64,000 nucleotides of DNA from an uncultured bacterium (GTDB taxonomy: Bacteria; Bacteroidota; Bacteroidia; Bacteroidales; Bacteroidaceae). The DNA lies in contig CALZUQ010000006.1 in the NCBI GenBank assembly GCA_945829425.1, positions 1 through 64,000 of the forward strand. The letters are read 5' to 3'. Shown piece by piece: positions 44,101 through 52,161 of this stretch (positions within the stretch are counted from its first letter, which is position 1; each line of letters begins with the position of its first letter). Position numbers and translations under genes: made by a program. The notes below the pieces were generated by a model. It made no database searches and had not been told where the DNA came from. It was given only the letters and a program-made list of their open reading frames with translations.

Positions 44101-45147
44101 TTATTTCTTCTCCTTCATAAGATATACCACTACGGGCAGGTGGTCGGCATATCCGTTCAGCCATTGTCCTCCGGCATGTGTACGCTTTGGCGTCCCCTTA
44201 TATTTCCCTTCCGTCTGGAAGAGGTAGTCGCGGCGGAAAATCTGGTGTTTGAAATATTTCAGTGTTGAGAAGTCGCGTGCTCCTCGCTGGTTGAGTAGGT
44301 TCTGCGACATGAGTATCTGGTCGAAGAGGTTCCATGCTCCGTCATACATCAGTGTCCCCGTTCCACTTTTGAAATCCTTTATCCAAGGGTTGTAGAGGTC
44401 TTTCTTTCCTACAGCGTCGATATCCTCCTTTCCACGCAGTCCCTCAGTCATGGAACGGTCGGTAGGGTCGTCGTTCATGTCGCCCATGACGAAGAACTTC
44501 GTCTTCGGGCTGTCCTTTTTCAGTCGTTCTATGATTGCCGTGATCTGCTCTGCTCCTGAGACACGCTTTGCGTCGCCGGGTCGCAGTCGTGAAGGCAGGT
44601 GGTTTACAATGAAGCACACCTCTTCCTCAGCGAGAGTGCCGTGAACGGTGAGGAAACCACGTGTGAAGAAGGTGGTGTCCGTGTCGACATACGGGTAAAG
44701 CTTCGAACGCAGGGTGTCGGGAGTGAAGAGCGTAGGGTTATAGAGCAGTGCGCAGTCAACGCCACGCTTGTCAGCCCCCTCGAAATGTATGAAGCGCATG
44801 CCACGCTGTGCGAGCGGCTCCTGCGAGCAGAGGTCTGCCAGTGCCTTGGCGTTCTCCACCTCCGACACTCCTATCACGGCACATCCTACGGGAATGCGGT
44901 CTGTACCCATCTCTGCGAGTACCTTAGCCATGTTGCGCAGCTTGTTGGAGTATTTCAGCCCGTTCCATTTGTACGAGCCGGTAGGCAGGAAGTCGTAGTC
45001 GCGCTTTCCCTCGTCGTGACATGTGTCGAAGAGGTTCTCCAGGTTATAGAAACCTACGGCATAGCCGAGGTATTTCTTCTCCTGTGCTGTCAGCGACAGC
45101 GAGAGCAGGAGAAATGCGGTGGCAAAGAACAGTGTTATCTTTCTCAT
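44101..45147 (-). CDS. secreted endonuclease/exonuclease/phosphatase family protein
   Basis: A 348-residue exported EEP-fold hydrolase. Signal peptide 1-21 (SLTAQ). EEP active-site blocks are visible: FYNLENLFD near the N terminus, the metal Glu in GVSEVEN, VNHLPSR with a catalytic His, GDMNDDP, and the terminal DHLPVV. Members hydrolyse DNA, RNA or phosphodiesters; a secreted nuclease is most likely given the divergent TonB receptor and OB-fold lipoproteins next door. A TACTTTTG -7 element reads leftward at 45257-45264. Confidence 0.88.
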   Translation of the reverse strand: MRKITLFFATAFLLLSLSLTAQEKKYLGYAVGFYNLENLFDTCHDEGKRDYDFLPTGSYKWNGLKYSNKLRNMAKVLAEMGTDRIPVGCAVIGVSEVENAKALADLCSQEPLAQRGMRFIHFEGADKRGVDCALLYNPTLFTPDTLRSKLYPYVDTDTTFFTRGFLTVHGTLAEEEVCFIVNHLPSRLRPGDAKRVSGAEQITAIIERLKKDSPKTKFFVMGDMNDDPTDRSMTEGLRGKEDIDAVGKKDLYNPWIKDFKSGTGTLMYDGAWNLFDQILMSQNLLNQRGARDFSTLKYFKHQIFRRDYLFQTEGKYKGTPKRTHAGGQWLNGYADHLPVVVYLMKEKK

Positions 45148-45448
45148 GATGTTATAATAGTATGGTTGTTTTTATGCTTATATTGTGATGACGTCATGTG
45201 TGTTATAATATGTAAAAAAGTCTGCTGCTTATAGTTACATATATAATATGGTATTGCAAAAGTAATAAAAAAATCGTGACGGAAGAAAAAGAATGGGCAA
45301 AAATTTTGAATTGTCATAAAAAAAACGTAATTTTGTCACGTCTTATGTCAAAGAGAGAGGCAAAGGCACATTATTTTTCGACAACAATCAATAATTATTT
45401 TCATGATAAGGCGGACAACGTTTCCGCCGTAACACTTTTTTTTATATT
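45148..45448. promoter_or_regulatory. divergent promoter region of the nuclease and TonB-receptor genes
   Basis: The rightward promoter is TTTG (45306-45309), 19 bp, TAATTTTG (45329-45336), giving a ~110-nt leader. The leftward -7 element is CAAAAGTA at 45257-45264 without a clear -33. No ORF lies between. Confidence 0.65.
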
Positions 45449-48061
45449 ATGAACAAAAAGCTATCAATGGTCTTGGCTGCACTCTGTCTCGCGCAGCTCG
45501 CCATGGCTCAGGAGCCTGTGGTAGAGGACGAGAAAGAGAAGAAGGTGGCCACCGCGGCTGACGAATCGGCTTTTACCTTTACAGAGGCACAGCTGGGCGA
45601 GGACGACGATATGTCGCAGAACGTGACAATCCTCGGCTCAAACAGTAATCTGTATGCTTCGCAGGTAGGCTACCGTTTCTCGCCGATGAGATTCCGTTAC
45701 CGTGCTTTCAACCAGAAGTACAACGACGTTTACGTCAACGGACTTCTGCTTAACGACATGGAGACGGGACAGTTCCGCTTCTCGCAAGTGGGCGGACTCA
45801 ACAACCAGACACGAGGCGTAGAGCAGGCCCTGCCTTTCGAGGACAACCGCTTCGCGCTCTCTGCCATGGGAGGGTCAAACAACTATAACTTCCGTGCCGG
45901 CTCCATGCCTGTAGGAAACCGTGTCAGCCTCCTCGGCACAAACCGTAACTATACGTTCCGCGGCATGTACACCTACAACAGCGGCTTCAACGACAAGGGC
46001 TGGGCGTTTTCGGCAAGCCTGACATACCGTTGGGCCAATGAGAAGACGGCGTATGTCGACGGTATGTTCTACAACTCCCTCAGCTATTTCCTCGGAGTGG
46101 AGAAAATCATCAACGACAGCCACTCGCTCTCCTTCTCGACATGGGGAAACCCTACCGAGCGAGCAGGACAGGGCGGTGCGACAGACGAGAGCTACTGGCT
46201 TGCCAACTCCAATTTCTATAACCCGTATTGGGGTTACCAGAACGGAAAGGTGCGCAACTCACGCATCATTACCGACTACGCCCCTACGGCTCTCTTCACC
46301 TGGGACTGGAAGATAAGCGACAAGACAAAGCTCACCACGTCGCTCGGCGGGCGTTACTCTATGTATAAGTCCACGAAACTTAACTACAACAACAGCGACA
46401 ACCCAAGCCCGGACTATTGGAAGAAACTGCCGTCAGCATATTACGACGTGTGGAACCCGGACAACAACCGTAACAACGAATATACTCCTGAGGCATGGCG
46501 TGAGGCTTACGACTTCTTCACCTCCTCAGAGGCTAACCGTCAGATTAACTGGGACCGCCTCTACGCTGCCAACCATACCGTCAACGACGTCTGGGACGGC
46601 TCAACCATGGCAGGCAAATTCCTCGGCTCGGCGATGTACTACGTTCAGGCTAAGAACAACGACGTGCTCACCATGCAGCTCAACACCGTGCTGAACCATG
46701 AACTGGCACGCAACCAGAGACTCTCGGTAGGCGGAGGACTCGGCATGAACCATTCACGTAAATACCAGACAATGGAGGACATGCTCGGAGCGAACCATTT
46801 CTACAACATAAACACCTACGCCGTCAGTGACTACGGCTACAGCTCGGACAAGGTGCAGTACGACCTCAACAACCCCAACGCCGAGGTACGTGAGGGCGAT
46901 GTCTTCGGATATGACTATTACATAAACCTCAGGAAGGCGAATATCTGGGCGAAATATAACATAACGCTTGGCAGAGCGAACATCCTCGTAGGAGGAAAGG
47001 CAAGCTACATAGCCATGCAGCGCGACGGAAAGATGCGCAACGGACTCGCCGCCGACAACTCTTACGGCAAGTCGAAGACAGCATCCTTCGGCGACGGCGG
47101 CGGCAAGGTGGCACTGAACTACGACTTCGGACACGGACATGCCGTATCGCTCGGAGCAGGATATGAGCTGAGAGCGCCACAGGCATCGACAGCTTTCGCC
47201 GCACCGGAGATCAACAATGACTTCGCCACAGACCTCCACAACGAGAAGGTTTTCTCGTCAGAGTTCAGCTATCAGGCAAAGACCCCGCTCATAGACTTCA
47301 ACGTCTCGGCGTATTACTCACACGTCAAGGACGGTACAGAGTGGCAGAACTACTACTTCGACGACGTCAACTCCTTCACATACGTCTCGCTGACGAACAT
47401 CAAGAAGGAATATTACGGCGTTGAGGCTGCAATGAAGGTTAAGATTACCTCTGCCCTCGACTTCCGCGCTTTCGGCACCCTCTCTGACGCCAAGTACCTC
47501 AACAACTGCGACGTGCGCTATATGCTCTCTACCAGCGGAGTATATAAGGACGACCTCGTATACAGCAAGGGCATGAGAGAGAACGGCACTCCGCTCACAG
47601 CTACGTCGCTCGGCTTCAGCTACCACTCCGGCGGGTGGTTCATAGACCTTTACGCCAACTGGTACGACCGTATCTTCCTCTCCTGGTCTCCTTCGCTGAG
47701 ATACGAGGAGTCGCTGAAGCTCCAGGGACTCGTCAACACCGCCGTCAACGAGAATGGCGACATCGTTACCGTGGTAGAGTCGCCTGACCAGCAGCGTGGA
47801 CACGGCGGATGGATGTTCGACGCTTCCATAGGCCGCAGCATATATCTCAAGAAAGGCTCGCTGTCCATAAACCTCTCGCTGACAAATATCCTCAACAACA
47901 TAAAGATATGTACCGGAGGCTACGAGCAGTCACGCTCCAGCTATACCACAAATGCCGACGGCTCAATGTCGGGAGCCAGAGTGTATAACTTCTACAACAA
48001 CCCGAAGAAGTTCTACGCCTACGGAACCAACGGCATGCTCAACATAACGTATAAATTCTAA
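45449..48061 (+). CDS. TonB-dependent outer-membrane receptor
   Basis: An 870-residue receptor with a signal peptide (1-20, LAMAQ), a short acidic linker, a plug domain (~55-170: NVTILGSNSNLYASQVGY, then DVYVNGLLLNDMETG) and a beta-barrel ending in the aromatic strand MLNITYKF. It lacks the N-terminal carboxypeptidase-D-like domain that most Bacteroidetes SusC-type receptors have, and no SusD partner follows. Instead a DUF5689 lipoprotein begins 7 bp downstream and a multi-OB-fold lipoprotein after that, while a secreted nuclease is divergent. I infer uptake of nucleic-acid fragments or nucleotides; the ligand is not shown by sequence. Confidence 0.88.
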   Translation: MNKKLSMVLAALCLAQLAMAQEPVVEDEKEKKVATAADESAFTFTEAQLGEDDDMSQNVTILGSNSNLYASQVGYRFSPMRFRYRAFNQKYNDVYVNGLLLNDMETGQFRFSQVGGLNNQTRGVEQALPFEDNRFALSAMGGSNNYNFRAGSMPVGNRVSLLGTNRNYTFRGMYTYNSGFNDKGWAFSASLTYRWANEKTAYVDGMFYNSLSYFLGVEKIINDSHSLSFSTWGNPTERAGQGGATDESYWLANSNFYNPYWGYQNGKVRNSRIITDYAPTALFTWDWKISDKTKLTTSLGGRYSMYKSTKLNYNNSDNPSPDYWKKLPSAYYDVWNPDNNRNNEYTPEAWREAYDFFTSSEANRQINWDRLYAANHTVNDVWDGSTMAGKFLGSAMYYVQAKNNDVLTMQLNTVLNHELARNQRLSVGGGLGMNHSRKYQTMEDMLGANHFYNINTYAVSDYGYSSDKVQYDLNNPNAEVREGDVFGYDYYINLRKANIWAKYNITLGRANILVGGKASYIAMQRDGKMRNGLAADNSYGKSKTASFGDGGGKVALNYDFGHGHAVSLGAGYELRAPQASTAFAAPEINNDFATDLHNEKVFSSEFSYQAKTPLIDFNVSAYYSHVKDGTEWQNYYFDDVNSFTYVSLTNIKKEYYGVEAAMKVKITSALDFRAFGTLSDAKYLNNCDVRYMLSTSGVYKDDLVYSKGMRENGTPLTATSLGFSYHSGGWFIDLYANWYDRIFLSWSPSLRYEESLKLQGLVNTAVNENGDIVTVVESPDQQRGHGGWMFDASIGRSIYLKKGSLSINLSLTNILNNIKICTGGYEQSRSSYTTNADGSMSGARVYNFYNNPKKFYAYGTNGMLNITYKF

Positions 48062-48068
48062 GCGGAGG

Positions 48069-48929
48069 ATGGAAAATATGAAAAAGACAACAATATTCTT
48101 CTTGGCGCTCTTTGCCGCAAGCCTCCTCACCGCATGCATGGACGGAGGATATGACGACATGACGGACGTAACGCCAGACATGGTCTATGGCAACGACACC
48201 ATAACGGAGCATAACGTCGTAACACTGCAGCAACTCAGGGCAAACCCGAAATACAGCAATATCCTGAAGCAGTACCGCGACTACCAGCTCGTCGAGGACG
48301 ACATACAGCTGAAGGTGTATGTCACGGGAAACGACATCGGAGGCAATATATATAATAAGGTGGCACTGCAGGACGACAACGGAGACGCCATCTTCGTATG
48401 CGTCTATTCCGGAGGCATGTACTCCTACCTCCCTGTAGGACAGTATATCCTTATCAACCTCAAAGGACTCTATATCGGAACCTACGGCTACCAGCAGCAG
48501 ATAGGAACGCCCTACACCACGTCGAGCGGAAACACCTATCCGGGACGTATGGCGAAAGACCTCTGGCAGAAGCATTTCAAGATTCTGCGCGGACAGAAGA
48601 AGACGGACATCGTGCCCGTGGAGTTCACTGCTGACATACAGAAGAACATCGACCTACATGCCGGAAAGCTCATGACAATAAAGAATGCCACAATCAGCGG
48701 GGCAGACGGAAAGATAACATGGGCACCGGAAAACGGCAGCGACTTCTCTATATCACGCTACGTTCAGGGCTATCCTTCCTCGGTGGTGATATACACCTCC
48801 ACAAGTGCAAAGTTCGCTGCTGAGACAGTGCCGACAGGTAAGGTGAACATCACGGGAATATTCTCACGTTACAGCACGACATGGCAGATACTGCTCCGCT
48901 CGGCAGCTGACGTACAGCCGGCAGAGTAA
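48069..48929 (+). CDS. DUF5689 domain surface lipoprotein
   Basis: A 286-residue lipoprotein (283 if Met4 at 48078 is used). The lipobox is LLTAC. The DUF5689 core includes the strands DDIQLKVYVTGNDIGGNIYNK, VALQDDNGDAIFV and VGQYILINLKGLYIG, the layout of an OB-like beta barrel. The family is typically encoded next to TonB receptors and secreted nucleases or phosphodiesterases in Bacteroidetes, as here. By position it takes the place that SusD has in sugar systems and may capture the ligand at the cell surface (inference). It is co-directional with the receptor with a 7-bp gap. Confidence 0.82.
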   Translation: MENMKKTTIFFLALFAASLLTACMDGGYDDMTDVTPDMVYGNDTITEHNVVTLQQLRANPKYSNILKQYRDYQLVEDDIQLKVYVTGNDIGGNIYNKVALQDDNGDAIFVCVYSGGMYSYLPVGQYILINLKGLYIGTYGYQQQIGTPYTTSSGNTYPGRMAKDLWQKHFKILRGQKKTDIVPVEFTADIQKNIDLHAGKLMTIKNATISGADGKITWAPENGSDFSISRYVQGYPSSVVIYTSTSAKFAAETVPTGKVNITGIFSRYSTTWQILLRSAADVQPAE

Positions 48930-49018
48930 GGGAGGGAGTGACTCCTGACGGCGTAAAACAATAACCTACAGGGCGTAAGATCCTGAAAAATAAAAGAAAT
49001 ATATAAACACTATAAGAC

Positions 49019-50644
49019 ATGAAAAAGATTCTTTATTCTATTATGGCTCTTGCCGTTGCGGCTTTCTCGCTACAGAGCTGCGAGGATGTCCCGGCACCAT
49101 ACGACATTCCGGGAGAGGGAGGTAACACAGAAAAACCGGGAGTGGAAATAATTGAGATTACTTGTGCCAAGGCTATCGAATTGTGTAATGCTCTTGAGGA
49201 CGGAGCGTCTTCCGAGGAGACATATAGCATTACGGGTTATATAACAGATGTCTTTGCAACTGTAAGCAAAGGACAGCAGTCGTTCTGGCTTTCAGACAAT
49301 AATGACGGTCAGAAGATGGTTCAGGCTTATTGGGCAAACCTTCCAGCAGGAGTAGAAGCCTTCACAAAGGGCTCAAAGGTGAAGATTACAGGTAAACTCC
49401 TGAAATATGTTAAGGAAAATGAGGTGATTACAGAGGTAAAGAACGCTGACGTCGAGATACTTGAAGCTGGAGACAACTCAAGTACGGAAGCAATTGCTAT
49501 TACTTGTGCCAAGGCTATAGAGTTGTGCAATGCTCTACAGGACAATGCCTCATCTGCTGAAATATACAGTATTACAGGTTACATAACAGATGTCTTTGCA
49601 ACAGTCAGCAGAAACCAGCAGTCATTCTGGCTTTCAGACAATAATGACGGTCAGAAGATGGTTCAGGCGTATTGGGCGAACCTTCCTGAGGGTGTGGAAG
49701 CTTTCACGAAGGGTTCCAAAGTGACGATTACGGGTAATCTGCTGAAGTATGTTAAAGATGGCGCAGTGACCCCAGAGATAAAGAATGCTGATGTCGTGAT
49801 TATTGAGCAGGGAGGTTCTGAGCCGGACACTCCTTCGGGTGATGCAAAGCACATCAGCGTTTCTGAATTCCTCAGCAAGAAAGATACTGAGACAACATAC
49901 GAACTGACAGGTGTTGTAGCAAATATTGCAAATACTACCTATGGCAATTTCGACCTTGTTGAAGGCGATGCAAAGATATACATATACGGTCTGTTGGATA
50001 AAGAAGGTAATGCCAAGAACTTTGCAAGCCTTGGCATTAGCGAAGGTGACGAGGTAACTCTTACTGGTGTTTATTCTGAATTTAACGACAGTCCTCAAAT
50101 AAAGAATGCACAATTTGTGAGCGTCAAGAAAGGCACAGGTGGAGGCGACAACCCTGGCGGCGGCACCCCTGATGAAGGCAGTCTCCTCTCTAACGGCGGC
50201 TTTGAGAATTGGGACGGCAGTACTCCTGTAAACTGGAAGTCCGCATCTACGGCAGGCAACGCTACGCTCAGCAAGAGCACAGACGCTCATTCCGGTTCTT
50301 ACTCTGTCAGCGTAGGTGCCGTAGCATCACAGAACAAGCGTTTGGCGTATAAGGAGACAGAGCTTGAGGCTGGCACATACGTCTTCACATTCTATGCCAA
50401 GGCGACAAAAGGCGGAAAGTCACAGACACGTGTAGGTTATGTACCGGTAAAGGACGGTTCGGTAGGTGATTATGTTTACAGCAAGGATTATCCGAAGCTC
50501 ACAACTTCATGGACTCAGGTGACATACGAGTTTGAGCTGAAAGAGAAGACAACCGTCTGTCTTGTAATCATGAATCCTAAAGCGTCAAGCTATGTCGATT
50601 CGCAGGATATTCTCATCGACGACGCTAAACTTGTGAAGAAATAA
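49019..50644 (+). CDS. surface lipoprotein with three OB-fold domains and a C-terminal carbohydrate-binding-like module
   Basis: A 541-residue lipoprotein with lipobox SLQSC (Cys21). Residues ~47-160 and ~161-275 are a recent tandem duplication (342-bp DNA period) of an OB-fold-like domain (YSITGYITDVFATVS, QSFWLSDNNDGQKMVQAYW). A third, divergent OB-fold spans ~280-370 (TYELTGVVANIANTTYGNFD). After a Gly/Pro linker, residues ~385-541 form a beta-sandwich module beginning LLSNGGFENWDG, of the kind that binds glycans. OB folds commonly bind nucleic acid, which suits the neighbouring nucleases. Third gene of the receptor operon, followed by a strong terminator. Confidence 0.8.
   Translation: MKKILYSIMALAVAAFSLQSCEDVPAPYDIPGEGGNTEKPGVEIIEITCAKAIELCNALEDGASSEETYSITGYITDVFATVSKGQQSFWLSDNNDGQKMVQAYWANLPAGVEAFTKGSKVKITGKLLKYVKENEVITEVKNADVEILEAGDNSSTEAIAITCAKAIELCNALQDNASSAEIYSITGYITDVFATVSRNQQSFWLSDNNDGQKMVQAYWANLPEGVEAFTKGSKVTITGNLLKYVKDGAVTPEIKNADVVIIEQGGSEPDTPSGDAKHISVSEFLSKKDTETTYELTGVVANIANTTYGNFDLVEGDAKIYIYGLLDKEGNAKNFASLGISEGDEVTLTGVYSEFNDSPQIKNAQFVSVKKGTGGGDNPGGGTPDEGSLLSNGGFENWDGSTPVNWKSASTAGNATLSKSTDAHSGSYSVSVGAVASQNKRLAYKETELEAGTYVFTFYAKATKGGKSQTRVGYVPVKDGSVGDYVYSKDYPKLTTSWTQVTYEFELKEKTTVCLVIMNPKASSYVDSQDILIDDAKLVKK
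49157..49830 (+). repeat. 342-bp in-frame tandem duplication within the OB-fold lipoprotein gene
   Basis: Copy 1 starts ATTACTTGTGCCAAGGCTAT at 49157 and copy 2 repeats it at 49499. The copies share stretches of near-perfect identity, such as around CTTTCAGACAATAATGACGG, and differ mainly at third positions. The period is 114 codons exactly. Confidence 0.92.
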
Positions 50645-50677
50645 CTCCTTCTTAACTCTCAGAAAGAAATATAAGCT

Positions 50678-50717
50678 TTCCCCCAGCAGCGGCAACGTTG
50701 CTGGGGGAATTCCTTTT
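50678..50717 (+). terminator. terminator of the TonB-receptor operon
   Basis: TTCCCCCAGCA (50678-50688) and TGCTGGGGGAA (50699-50709) with a 10-nt loop, then TTCCTTTT. Confidence 0.93.
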
Positions 50718-50901
50718 CTGCAGTCCATTCTTGCAGAATTGTGTCATCTGCAAGTTAACTTATATATTATAATGTACGCGTACGTTATAATATATTGGTC
50801 TTTCTCGCCATTCACCGTGTTCCTCAGACAGTCAGAAGAAATATTGTCAAAGGTTTTATAGAATAAACGAATTAAAAAGCCTGTTTTTGGGAATAAATTG
50901 T

Positions 50902-51012
50902 TACCTTTGCAGAACCAGAGTATAAGTCATGTTAACAATGGAATAAGAAATGGAATTATTAGGGTTAGAGATACATGCCTGGTTCACCATCGTTGTGCTG
51001 CTGTATCTGTAG
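50902..51012 (+). pseudogene. possible remnant of a truncated transporter gene
   Basis: A TACCTTTG -7 element (50902-50909) precedes an ATG at 50950 that opens only 20 codons (MELLGLEIHAWFTIVVLLYL) before TAG at 51010. The peptide resembles the start of SLC13-type permeases (a short leader, then I-HAW-TI and a hydrophobic helix), but nothing follows in any frame before metF. It may be the stub of a deleted transporter gene, or a small membrane peptide. Confidence 0.3.
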
Positions 51013-51076
51013 GCAACGGGTGAGCGAATGCGTCAGGGACGTAGAAAAGAAAAATGCAACATTCTCGTACAAAATG

Positions 51077-51107
51077 TTTGTAATATGCCGTTTTTTTCGT
51101 ACTTTTG
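51077..51107 (+). promoter_or_regulatory. promoter of metF-metH
   Basis: TTTG (51077-51080), 19 bp, TACTTTTG (51100-51107), 68 bp before the metF ATG. No SAM riboswitch core was recognised in the leader. Confidence 0.7.
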
Positions 51108-51174
51108 CGTTCCAAAAAGTCATGACAGACGACATTGTCGTGAAGAAAAACGATAGAAAGACAGGTAAAAAGAC

Positions 51175-52161
51175 ATGAAGAGACAATCCGTAACAGAGAT
51201 ATTACGTCAGGCAGACGAGACGCTTTTCAGCTTTGAGGTGCTCCCTCCGCTGAAAGGTAAGAGCATAGACCAGATATACAAGACGATAGACCGGCTGCTG
51301 CCGTTCCACCCCGCCTTCATAGAGGTTACCACCCACCGTTCGGACTATTCCTACCGTGAGGTGATGCCGGGACAGTATGTACGTATAGAAGACCGTCTGC
51401 GCCCGGGCACCGTGGCTGTCTCGTGTGCCATAAAACAGAAATACAACGTGCCCGTAGTGCCGCATATCATCTGCTCGGGCAATACACGTCAGGAGACGGA
51501 GAACGAACTTATCGACCTCGCTTTCTTCGACATCTTCGACCTCCTCGTACTCCGTGGAGACAAGTCGAAAGCCGACAACCGTTTCATACCCAAGGAGGGC
51601 GGCTGGTCATACGCCTCGGAACTCTGCTGCCAGATCAACGAGTTCAACAGCGGAAGGCTGCTCTTCGGCGACTCTCATGACATGCTTGCCGGAGGAAGGG
51701 CGTTCTCATACGGAGTGGCAGGATATCCCGAGAAACACGACGAGGCTATGTCACCTCAGGCGGACATGGACGCGTTGAAGAAAAAGGTAGACATGGGAGC
51801 AGGGTACATTGTGACGCAGATGTTCTTCGACAACAGGAAATACTTCAACTTCGTAGAGCGATGTCAGAAAGCGGGGATAGACATACCCATAGTGCCGGGA
51901 CTGAAACCACTTGGAACACTGAACCACCGCACCATGCTGCCCCGGACATTCCACATAGACTTCCCAGACCGTCTCGTGGGCAAGTTGCAACGATGTGAGA
52001 CGAACGACGACGTGAAGAAAGTAGGAGTGGAATGGTGTATAAGACAATGTCAGGAACTGAAGGAAGCAAAGGTGCCGTGCCTGCATTTCTATACCATGAA
52101 CGCTGCGGCGGCGATTGAGAGTATCATGACAGAGGTGAAGGGAGGAAAAGGAAAGGTATGA
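51175..52161 (+). CDS. metF: 5,10-methylenetetrahydrofolate reductase
   Basis: A 328-residue FAD-dependent reductase that makes 5-methyl-tetrahydrofolate for MetH. The TIM-barrel landmarks are FSFEVLPPLKG with the catalytic Glu, VTTHRSDYS, VVPHIICSGNTRQE, DLLVLRGDK, FSYGVAGYPEKHDEA and the TQMFFDNRKYF segment with the substrate Gln. Slightly longer than E. coli MetF (296) at the N terminus, as usual in Bacteroidetes. Its TGA overlaps the metH ATG (ATGA). Confidence 0.95.
   Translation: MKRQSVTEILRQADETLFSFEVLPPLKGKSIDQIYKTIDRLLPFHPAFIEVTTHRSDYSYREVMPGQYVRIEDRLRPGTVAVSCAIKQKYNVPVVPHIICSGNTRQETENELIDLAFFDIFDLLVLRGDKSKADNRFIPKEGGWSYASELCCQINEFNSGRLLFGDSHDMLAGGRAFSYGVAGYPEKHDEAMSPQADMDALKKKVDMGAGYIVTQMFFDNRKYFNFVERCQKAGIDIPIVPGLKPLGTLNHRTMLPRTFHIDFPDRLVGKLQRCETNDDVKKVGVEWCIRQCQELKEAKVPCLHFYTMNAAAAIESIMTEVKGGKGKV

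Noticed and set aside
50645..51175. SAM riboswitch before metF-metH
   Set aside because: The leader is short after the promoter and none of the conserved SAM-I or SAM-II cores is recognisable.
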